Below are positions 42,314 through 49,527 of a DNA stretch of 64,000 nucleotides, piece after piece. How positions within the stretch are numbered: position 1 is the stretch's first letter; every line of letters starts with the position of its first letter. The notes under the pieces were generated by a model. The model saw only the letters and a list, made by a program, of their open reading frames with translations. It was not told the DNA's origin and did not search any database. The stretch spans positions 7,564,001-7,628,000 of the forward strand of contig NZ_JBCJKP010000001.1 in assembly GCF_039503195.1 (NCBI RefSeq), read 5' to 3'. A program made the translations under genes and the position numbers. The stretch is from Streptomyces mirabilis. GTDB lineage: Bacteria > Actinomycetota > Actinomycetes > Streptomycetales > Streptomycetaceae.

Positions 42314-43642
42314 ATGCAGGCAGAACCGAAGAAATCGCTGGTGGGGGAGGAGTACGAGGTCGAGATCGGCCCCGTGGCCCATGGCGGGCACTGCATCGCC
42401 CGTACGGCCGAGGGCCAGGTCCTCTTCGTCCGGCACGCCCTGCCCGGCGAGCACGTCGTCGCGCGTGTCACGGAGGGCGAGGAGGGCGCGCGCTACCTGC
42501 GCGCGGACGCGGTGACGATCCTCTCGGCCTCCAAGGACCGCGTCGAAGCCCCCTGCCCCTACGCCGGCCCCGGCCGCTGCGGCGGCTGCGACTGGCAGCA
42601 CGCCAAGCCGGGCGCGCAGCGCCGCCTCAAGGGGGAGGTCATCGCCGAGCAGCTGCAGCGGCTCGCGGGCCTCACGCCCGAGGAGGCGGGCTGGGACGGC
42701 ACGGTGATGCCCGCCGAGGGCGACAAGCTGCCCGCCGGCGAGGTCCCGGCCTGGCGCACGCGCGTCCAATACGCCGTGGACGCGGACGGCAACGCCGGAC
42801 TGCGCCGCCACCGCTCGCACGAGGTCGAGCCCATCGAACACTGCATGATCGCGGCGCCGGGCGTGAGTGAACTCGGCATCGAGGAGCGCGACTGGTCCGG
42901 CATGGCCTCGGTCGACGCGATCGCCGCGACCGGCTCCCAGGACCGCATGGTCATCCTGGAGCCCCGCCCCGGCGCCCGCCTGCCCCTCGTGGAACTCGAC
43001 AAGCCCGTTTCCGTGATGCGCGTCGAGGAGCACGACGGTGGCATCCACCGCGTCCACGGCCGCGCGTTCGTGCGCGAGCGGGCCGACGGCCGTACGTACC
43101 GTGTCGGCAGCGGCGGCTTCTGGCAGGTCCACCCGATGGCGGCCGACACCCTGGTCAAGGCCGTCATGCAGGGCCTGATGCCGCGCAAGGGCGAGATGGC
43201 GCTCGACCTGTACTGCGGCGTCGGCCTCTTCGCGGGCGCCCTCGCGGACCGCCTCGGCGACAAGGGCGCGGTCCTCGGCATCGAGGCCGGCAAGCGCGCG
43301 GTCGAGGACGCCCGGCACAACCTCACCGCCTTCGACCGGGTCCGCATCGAACAGGGCAAGGTCGAGTCGGTCCTCCCGCGCACCGGCATCACCGAGGTCG
43401 ACCTCATCGTCCTCGACCCGCCTCGCGCCGGCGCCGGCAAGAAGACGGTCGAGCACCTCTCCTCCCTGGGCGCCCGCCGCATCGCCTACGTCGCCTGCGA
43501 CCCGGCGGCGCTCGCCCGCGACCTCGGGTACTTCCGCGACGGCGGGTACAAGGTGCGGACGTTGCGGGCGTTCGATCTCTTCCCGATGACGTCGCACGTG
43601 GAGTGCGTGGCGATCCTGGAGCCGGTGAAGAAGGACGACTGA
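42314..43642 (+). CDS. TRAM-domain class I SAM-dependent RNA (uracil-5-) methyltransferase
   Basis: 442 residues of the RlmD/TrmA family that forms 5-methyluridine in rRNA or tRNA. The TRAM RNA-binding domain lies at about 8-75. A cysteine cluster (CPYAGPGRCGGCDW with a later Cys) may bind [4Fe-4S]. SAM motif I is LDLYCGVGLFAG; the active site is VLDPPRAGAG and VACDPAALARDL with the catalytic Cys. The target base is not clear. It is the last core gene before the peptide cluster and converges on the ligase gene. Confidence 0.9.
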   Translation: MQAEPKKSLVGEEYEVEIGPVAHGGHCIARTAEGQVLFVRHALPGEHVVARVTEGEEGARYLRADAVTILSASKDRVEAPCPYAGPGRCGGCDWQHAKPGAQRRLKGEVIAEQLQRLAGLTPEEAGWDGTVMPAEGDKLPAGEVPAWRTRVQYAVDADGNAGLRRHRSHEVEPIEHCMIAAPGVSELGIEERDWSGMASVDAIAATGSQDRMVILEPRPGARLPLVELDKPVSVMRVEEHDGGIHRVHGRAFVRERADGRTYRVGSGGFWQVHPMAADTLVKAVMQGLMPRKGEMALDLYCGVGLFAGALADRLGDKGAVLGIEAGKRAVEDARHNLTAFDRVRIEQGKVESVLPRTGITEVDLIVLDPPRAGAGKKTVEHLSSLGARRIAYVACDPAALARDLGYFRDGGYKVRTLRAFDLFPMTSHVECVAILEPVKKDD

Positions 43643-43760
43643 CCTGCTGGTCGTCCTGAACCGCCGAGGCGTGGCGGGCCGGGGATGCTCGACCTGTTCT
43701 TCGAAGTCCACCGAGGCAGGCGCGGAGCGGACGCGGAATCCGTCCCGCACCCCGGCACCG

Positions 43761-45347
43761 TCAGCGTCGTGACGCGGCGATCCGTGCGCGCAGTGCCTTC
43801 TTGTCGACCTTCCCCATCGGTGTGCGCGGAAGCTGCGGCATCGGAATCAGCCGGTCGGGGATCTTGTAGGTCGCCAGGCCGCGGCCTCTGAGGAACTCCT
43901 TCATGGCGGACGGGCGGACGTCCGCCTCGTTGAGGACGACGAAGGCGTACGTCCGCTCGCCGAGCACGGTGTCCGCCACGCCGATCACGGCCGCGTCCTG
44001 CACGGCGGGGTGGGTGCGCAGTTGCCGCTCCACCTCCTCCGCGGAGACCTTCTCGCCGGCCCGGTTGATGACGTCCTTGATCCTGCCGACGATCATGATG
44101 TTGCCGTCCGGCCTGCGCCGGACGAGGTCGCCGGTGCGGAAGAAACCGTCCGGTGTGAACGACCGGGCGTTCTCCTCGGGAGCCCGGTAGTACCCGCGGA
44201 TCGTGTACGGACCGCGCACCTGCATCTCGCCGGCCTCCCCGTCGGGCACCGGGTTCCCGGACTCGTCGACGATCCGGACCTCGTCGCCCGGTGACATCGG
44301 GCGGCCGTCCGTGTTCACGGCCACCTCCTCCGGGTCGTCGAGCCGGGTGTGGGTCAGCAGCCCCTCGCTGATGCCGTACCACCGCTGGATCCGGCAGCCC
44401 AGCTCCTGGGCCGCGCGGCGCGCCAGGGCCGGGTCGAGCGGGGCACTGCCCACCTGGATCAGCAGGCGGGACGGTTCGCCGGGCGGTCGTCCGGAATCGG
44501 CCCACAGCCGCAGCACCGAGGGCACGACCGTGGTCACGGTGACTGCCTCGCGGCGGATCAGCGAGAAGACGTCGTCGGGCCGTACGCTCGACGTGAGTAC
44601 CGCCTTCCCTCCCATCAGGAGACTGCCGAACACGCCCGGACAGGCGAGGGCCGCCTGGTGCGCGACCGGGTTGACGGCGAGGTACACCACCTCCGGACCC
44701 ACCCGCATCGCCTCCGCGCTGGCCCGCATGACGTACGTGTAGTCGTCGTGGGTCCGGGGAATCAGCTTCGGCAGTCCGGTGGTGCCCCCGGAGAGCAGGA
44801 ACAGCGCGGGGTCGGACGCGTCCACCCTGGGCAGCGCGACGTCCTGGGCGTCCAGCGACTCCAGCGAAACGAACTCCTGGCCGTCGCCGCTGACGATCAC
44901 GTGCGGGACCGACGGGATCTCCCGGGCGATCGTACGGAAGTCGAACCCGCCGAACTCGTCCTTCACCACATAGGCGACAGCCCCGGAGTGAGCGCACAGA
45001 TGCGCGATCTCGGCCCTGCGGTGACCGGGCAGCGCCAGCACCGGGATCGCTCCGGCCCGCAGCAGCGCGAAGACCAGGACGACGAACTCCGGGATGTTGG
45101 GGAGGTGCACCACCACCCGATCCAGGGGCCTGATGCCCAGTCCGATCAGGCCGCCCGCCAACCGGTCCGCCCGCCGGGACAGCTCCGCGTAGGTCATCCG
45201 GCGTTCGCCGCACACCACGGCCACGCGATCGGCGTTCCGTTCGCACGACTCGTGCAACAAGTCACCGATCGGCCGGCCGAGCCAGACCCCTGTCCGGCGC
45301 AGGTCCGCCGCGAGCTGTTCAGGCCAGTGCACAAAACCGTCAAGCAT
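43761..45347 (-). CDS. Stand-alone aryl-acid AMP ligase (DhbE/EntE-like)
   Basis: 528 residues. Adenylation core motifs are LSGGTTGLPKLIPRTHDDY, YGISEGL and FFRTGDLVRRRPDGN, ending PRTPMGKVDKKALR. It resembles ligases that activate 2,3-dihydroxybenzoate, salicylate, picolinates and quinoxaline/quinaldic acids. The pocket segment reads VAHQAALACPG; DHB ligases have HN at that point, so DHB is unlikely. There is no fused carrier domain. The ATG at 45347 has AAGGGA nine bases upstream. In the quinomycin pathway such an enzyme loads the aryl chromophore onto a carrier protein supplied in trans (family knowledge). Confidence 0.88.
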   Translation of the reverse strand: MLDGFVHWPEQLAADLRRTGVWLGRPIGDLLHESCERNADRVAVVCGERRMTYAELSRRADRLAGGLIGLGIRPLDRVVVHLPNIPEFVVLVFALLRAGAIPVLALPGHRRAEIAHLCAHSGAVAYVVKDEFGGFDFRTIAREIPSVPHVIVSGDGQEFVSLESLDAQDVALPRVDASDPALFLLSGGTTGLPKLIPRTHDDYTYVMRASAEAMRVGPEVVYLAVNPVAHQAALACPGVFGSLLMGGKAVLTSSVRPDDVFSLIRREAVTVTTVVPSVLRLWADSGRPPGEPSRLLIQVGSAPLDPALARRAAQELGCRIQRWYGISEGLLTHTRLDDPEEVAVNTDGRPMSPGDEVRIVDESGNPVPDGEAGEMQVRGPYTIRGYYRAPEENARSFTPDGFFRTGDLVRRRPDGNIMIVGRIKDVINRAGEKVSAEEVERQLRTHPAVQDAAVIGVADTVLGERTYAFVVLNEADVRPSAMKEFLRGRGLATYKIPDRLIPMPQLPRTPMGKVDKKALRARIAASRR

Positions 45348-45708
45348 GATCGCGTTCCCTTTCGGCGGGTCGGTCGAAGCGTGGATCGAGGGGGGCGCGA
45401 AGGTCCGGGTGGAGCCGCGGGTGCGCTCCGTCCGTCCGGGCCGCGGGACGGCGGACGCGGGGTGGAGGGCGCGTGCCTTCTCACGGTGGCGGGCGGTGTC
45501 CGGTGTGGTGGTGTGCTGCGTCCGCGTGCGAGGTGAGCCCGGTGCCGTGCGGCGGCGTGCCCGCGGTCCTTGTGTTCCTTGGCATCGTCGGCGGCGCGTT
45601 CCACCGCGCCCCGATCTCTTGCCGACATCTGTCGAGGGCCCCGCGAATCGGCGGCGAGTGGAAAACATGGTGCGGACGGAACGACGGCCGGCCAGGAAGG
45701 CGGAGTGG
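45348..45708. other. Divergent promoter region of the cluster
   Basis: About 360 bases between the ligase gene and the thioesterase gene. It contains the short inverted repeat CGACATCTGTCG at 45623-45634, a possible operator. No gene is supported. It should drive both arms of the cluster. Confidence 0.55.
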
Positions 45709-46454
45709 ATGAGCCGGATACGGGAACGCGGCTGGGTGCGGTCGATGATCGCCGGTGACCCTGCCGGCGTCCGGGTGGTGTGCTTCCCGCACTCGGGGGA
45801 TCGGGAGTCGCCTTCGGCGAGTGGTCCGCCGCGGTGCCGCCCGGTGTGTCGCTGATGGCCGTCCAGTACCCGGGCCGCGGCGACCGCTTCGGAGAAGAGC
45901 CCGTGGACGACGTGGCCGCGATGGCCGGCTGCGTGGCGGCGGAGCTGCTGCGGTTGCCGCCGGGCGACCACGTGCTGTTCGGGCACAGTCTCGGGGCGCT
46001 GGTCGCCTACGAGACCGCCCTGCTGCTGCGGGACGCCGGTGAGGAACCCCGGGCGCTCTGCGTGTCCGCCGCACTGCCGCCCGGATCCATGACCAACAGG
46101 GGTGTCCACCTGGCGCCCGACGACGAGTTCTGGTCGACCCTGTGCGCGCTGGGCGGCATCGAGCCCGCGGTCGCCGAGAACGCCGAGCTGCGCGACCTCC
46201 TCCTGCCCGTCATCCGCTCGGACCTGCGGGCCCACGCGACCTACCGGCCCCGCCCCGGCACCCGTCCGCTGTCCTGTCCCGTGCGCAGCTACCACGGCGC
46301 GGGCGACCCGCTGGTGGAGCAGGACCAGCTGGCGGGGTGGGCGAGCGTCACCTCCGGCGGCTTTTCGGGGACCGTGCGGCCGGGCGGGCACTTCCACGTG
46401 ACGACCGACGTCGCGGAACTCGTCGCGGACGTGCTGAGCCAGGGCCCGAGGTGA
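45709..46454 (+). pseudogene. Type II thioesterase, interrupted by a one-base frameshift
   Basis: Alpha/beta hydrolase that removes wrong or stalled acyl groups from NRPS carrier domains, or releases precursor amino acids. The 5' part (MSRIRERGWVRSMIAGDPAG, then VRVVCFPHSG) is in one frame; the rest (GGSGVAFGEWSAAVPPGVSL onward, with GHSLGALVAYE and HFH) is in another. One added G in the GGGGG run at 45795-45799 would give the family sequence VCFPHSGGSG. The start at 45709 has GGAG upstream. If real, the downstream frame could start only at 45780, losing the first strand, so the enzyme would be crippled. A sequence error is equally possible. Confidence 0.85.
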
Positions 46455-46461
46455 GGCGGCC

Positions 46462-47496
46462 TTGACCACCATCGCCGTGATCCCCGGTGACGGCATCGGT
46501 CCCGAGGTGATCGAGCCGGCGCTGGACGTCCTCGACGCCCTCCGCCTCGGGACGCGTACGGACGTCCTGGACCACGTCAACGCGGAGACCTACCTGCGCA
46601 CCGGAACCGCGCTGACCGGAGCCGACCTCGACCGGATCAGGTCCAGCCAGGCGGCGCTCCTCGGCGCGGTCGGGGACCCCCGGCTCAGCGACACCGCGTA
46701 CGTGCGTACGGTCCTCACCACCCTGCGCCTCGAACTCGACCTCTACGTCAACTACCGGCCCGCCAGGCTCCTGCACGACAGGCTCAGTCCGCTGCGCGAC
46801 CCGGCCCGCCGGCCGATCGACTGCGTGATCGTCAGGGAGAACATCGAGGGGCTCTACAGCGGCATCGGCGGCGGTACGCGCACCGGTACCCCCCAGGAGA
46901 TCGCCATCGACGTGGACCTCAGTACCCACCAAGGCGTCTCACGGGTGCTGGAGTTCGCGTTCTCCGTGGCGCGCAGGTCGGTGTGCCTCGTCGACAAGGC
47001 CAACGCCGTCCGCAACGGCGGACAGCTGTGGCAGCGGTGCTGGAGCGAGGCCATCGCACGGCACCCGCACGTCGAGACGTCCCACCTCTACGTGGACACC
47101 GCCGCCCTGCGACTGGCCACCGATCCGACCGCCTTCGACGTCGTCGTCACCAACAACTCCTACGGCGACATCCTGAGCGACCTCACGGCCGCGCTGGCCG
47201 GCGGCCTCGGCGTGGCGGCGTCGGCGAACCTCAACCCCGTGACCGGACAAGGGCTCTTCGAGCCCGTGCACGGCAGCGCCCCGGACATCGCGGGTACCCG
47301 CACCGCCAACCCGTTCGGCGCGATCCTCTCCGTGGCCCTGCTGGTCGAGCACCTGGGCCGGACCGAGGAGGCGGACGCGGTCCGCCGGGCGGTCGCCGCG
47401 GCCGTCGCGGCGGGCCGCGTCACCCCCGATCTCGGCGGGTCCCTGAGTACGAAAGAGGCCGGCACCGCGGTCCTGACGGAACTGCGGCGGCCGTAG
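46462..47496 (+). CDS. Isopropylmalate/isocitrate dehydrogenase-like enzyme
   Basis: 344 residues of the beta-decarboxylating dehydrogenase family. Motifs are IPGDGIGPEV at the N-terminus, CVIVRENIEGLYSGIGG, DKANAVRNGG, NNSYGDILSDLTAALAGG (metal Asp) and FEPVHGSAPDIAG (NAD-binding). It is only seven bases after the thioesterase stop, so it belongs to the cluster and not to leucine synthesis. The TTG at 46462 with GAGG five bases before is the most likely start. In quinoxaline-type clusters a homologue is believed to take part in converting the kynurenine-derived intermediate, probably oxidising a beta-hydroxy acid. Confidence 0.88.
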   Translation: MTTIAVIPGDGIGPEVIEPALDVLDALRLGTRTDVLDHVNAETYLRTGTALTGADLDRIRSSQAALLGAVGDPRLSDTAYVRTVLTTLRLELDLYVNYRPARLLHDRLSPLRDPARRPIDCVIVRENIEGLYSGIGGGTRTGTPQEIAIDVDLSTHQGVSRVLEFAFSVARRSVCLVDKANAVRNGGQLWQRCWSEAIARHPHVETSHLYVDTAALRLATDPTAFDVVVTNNSYGDILSDLTAALAGGLGVAASANLNPVTGQGLFEPVHGSAPDIAGTRTANPFGAILSVALLVEHLGRTEEADAVRRAVAAAVAAGRVTPDLGGSLSTKEAGTAVLTELRRP

Positions 47497-47562
47497 CGAG
47501 GTGCGGACGCGGACACGACCCGACAACCGCCGGCGGAGCAACGGACGAGGGGCAAGGACGGT

Positions 47563-48939
47563 ATGAACGCGAACGACACGGACCGCACGGACGGGAACCC
47601 GGAGACCGTCATCGTGGGGGCCGGTCTGGTGGGCGTGGTCACGGCTCTCTACCTGGCGCCCCGCTTCGGACCGGTCACCCTGCTGGAGAAACGGGCGGAC
47701 CCCAGGCGGAACTCCGGTGGACAACGCCGGTCACTGGTCGTGATGCTGTCGGCGCGCGGCTGGCGCGCCCTGTCGGACCTGGGAGTCGCGGACGCCGTGC
47801 GCCGCATATGCGTCCCCCTGCACGGACGCTGCGGGCACCTGCCCGACGGCCGGACGCGCATGACCCCCTACAGCCGGGACGGACAGCCCATCTGGGCGGT
47901 GGAGCGCCGGCGGCTGCACCACATCCTGCTGGACGCCGCCGAGGCGACCCCCGGTGTGCGCCTCCGCTTCGGGCAGCGCGTGGGCTCGGTGGACCTGGAC
48001 GAACCCGCGGTGGTGGTGGAGGACCGGCACGGCTCGCACCGGCTGACGTGCCGCCGGGTCCTCGGCTGCGACGGCGCGCACTCCGCCGCCCGGGCCGCCC
48101 TGGAGGCGCGCGGCACCCGGGCCGAGGTGCGCACGCTGGACCTGGCCTACCAGGAGATCGACGTACCGGCAGGCCGGCTGGACCCGACCATCACGCACTA
48201 CTGGCCCTCCGGGAAGGCGATGTTCGCCGCGCACCCCCTGCCGTCGGGGAAGCTATCGGGCTCCTTGTTCATGCGCCTCGACGGCCCCGCCCCGTCCTAC
48301 GCGGCGGCCCGCGGCGGCCAGGACCTGTACGAGACGTTCGCCGCCCACTTCCCCGAGCTGACCGGGATCATCCCCGACATCGCGGAACAGCTCGCCACCA
48401 AGGCCGTCTCGACCCTCACGGCCGTCCGCTGCGACCGATGGGTCTGGCGAGACACCTTCGCGCTGCTCGGTGATTCCTGTCATGCGATGGCGCCCTTCAT
48501 GGGGCACGGCATGAACTGCGGTTTCGAGGACGCCCGGGTCCTCGTCGACTGCCTCGACGCCGCCGCGGACCGGGCGGCGGGCCTGGCAGCCTACGAGAAG
48601 TCGCGGATCGAGGACGCCGACGCGATCTCCCGGCTCTCCTACCGGCACTACTTCACGATGGCCGGCCCACCGCGCGAGGAGACCGCTGCGGAGGTGCTGC
48701 GCGGGCGGCTGACGGTGCTGTTCCCCGACCGGTTCGTTCCGCTGTACGAGCGGTGCGCCTTCACCGAGGAGAGCTACGCCTCCGTACTGCGTGACGACCA
48801 GCGTCTGGACCGGCTCCTGGCGGATCTGTTGGCCCGGTACGGCACCGAGCTGGTCTCGGCGTCCGACGACCGACTGCGCGCCTGCATCCCTTCCCCCACC
48901 CCGACCACCGCCACCCCGGAGGACTCCGTATGTTCGTGA
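47563..48939 (+). CDS. Kynurenine 3-monooxygenase-like FAD monooxygenase
   Basis: 458 residues. The N-terminal dinucleotide fold VIVGAGLVGVVTALYLA is followed by RRSLVVMLSARGWRALSDLG, LGCDGAHSAAR and LLGDSCHAMAPFMGHGMNCG. The block SRIEDADAISRLSYRHY near residue 355 is the hallmark of kynurenine monooxygenases. It lacks the C-terminal membrane helix of eukaryotic enzymes. It should hydroxylate or epoxidise a kynurenine-type aromatic ring with NAD(P)H and oxygen. Start ATG 47563 has AAGGA upstream. Its stop overlaps the next gene by ten bases. Confidence 0.9.
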   Translation: MNANDTDRTDGNPETVIVGAGLVGVVTALYLAPRFGPVTLLEKRADPRRNSGGQRRSLVVMLSARGWRALSDLGVADAVRRICVPLHGRCGHLPDGRTRMTPYSRDGQPIWAVERRRLHHILLDAAEATPGVRLRFGQRVGSVDLDEPAVVVEDRHGSHRLTCRRVLGCDGAHSAARAALEARGTRAEVRTLDLAYQEIDVPAGRLDPTITHYWPSGKAMFAAHPLPSGKLSGSLFMRLDGPAPSYAAARGGQDLYETFAAHFPELTGIIPDIAEQLATKAVSTLTAVRCDRWVWRDTFALLGDSCHAMAPFMGHGMNCGFEDARVLVDCLDAAADRAAGLAAYEKSRIEDADAISRLSYRHYFTMAGPPREETAAEVLRGRLTVLFPDRFVPLYERCAFTEESYASVLRDDQRLDRLLADLLARYGTELVSASDDRLRACIPSPTPTTATPEDSVCS

Positions 48940-49268
48940 TCCTGTTCAAGTCGCGCCTGTCCGAGCAGGCCGGCGAGGACTACTACGCCACCGAGGAGCG
49001 GATGCAGGAGCGGGTCCGCGCCATTGCCGGGTCCGACCCGGTGGAGGTCAAGCACTACACCGGGGAGGACGGCGAACGTCTCGCCGTCATGATGTGGCGG
49101 GACGGGGAGACGCTGGACAAGTGGCGCTGCGACCCCGAGCACCAGGTGGCGCAGCGACTGGGCAGGAAACACTGGTACGCCGCCTACGAGCTGACCGTCG
49201 CCGAGGTGGTCCGGACCAGCGCGCACGGCAACGAAAGCCCGGCCGCGGCGGCGGAGGGGCCGCGCTAG
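48930..49268 (+). CDS. Small ABM-fold (antibiotic biosynthesis monooxygenase-like) protein
   Basis: 112 residues of the dimeric alpha-beta barrel type: MFVILFKSRL...YYATEERMQERV...VEVKHYTGEDGERLAVMMW...W..DPEHQVAQRLGRKHWYAAYELTVAEVV. Members include cofactor-free oxygenases and structural helper proteins. The ATG at 48930 has GGAGG seven bases before and lies inside the end of the monooxygenase gene. It probably assists chromophore oxidation. Its own reaction is not predictable. Confidence 0.8.
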   Translation: MFVILFKSRLSEQAGEDYYATEERMQERVRAIAGSDPVEVKHYTGEDGERLAVMMWRDGETLDKWRCDPEHQVAQRLGRKHWYAAYELTVAEVVRTSAHGNESPAAAAEGPR

Positions 49269-49527
49269 CAGGCGGACTACGGCCGTTGGAACGCGTGGAA
49301 CGCGTGGAACGCGCGGACCTGTGACCGAAAGATGTCCGAGGGCAGTCTGAAGCGGGCCGGACGGACGTTGGCCGGGGCGGTGTGGCGGAGTTGTTTCGGG
49401 TGTTGGCCTATTCCTTTTCGATCTCTGGCGAACATCTTTCATGCCAGTTGTTCGAGCGCATGGGCCGCGACAAGTATCGGCACGGCGAGGCCATTGACCA
49501 GGAAACCACTTTGCTGGGGGCATCTGG
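49269..49527 (+). other. Intergenic region upstream of NRPS1
   Basis: About 260 bases between the ABM gene and NRPS1. Three tandem TGGAACGCG units occur at 49285-49311. From about 49380 the base composition falls well below the neighbours. A frame from 49382 reads plausibly for ~50 residues but has AT-rich third positions and runs out of frame into NRPS1, so it is not called as a gene. The region may contain a separate NRPS promoter. Confidence 0.5.

Noticed and set aside
45348..46580. N-terminal extension of the ligase beyond 45347
   Set aside because: The upstream translation is Arg/Pro/Thr low-complexity and overlaps the divergent thioesterase; the ATG at 45347 has its own ribosome binding site and gives the family length.
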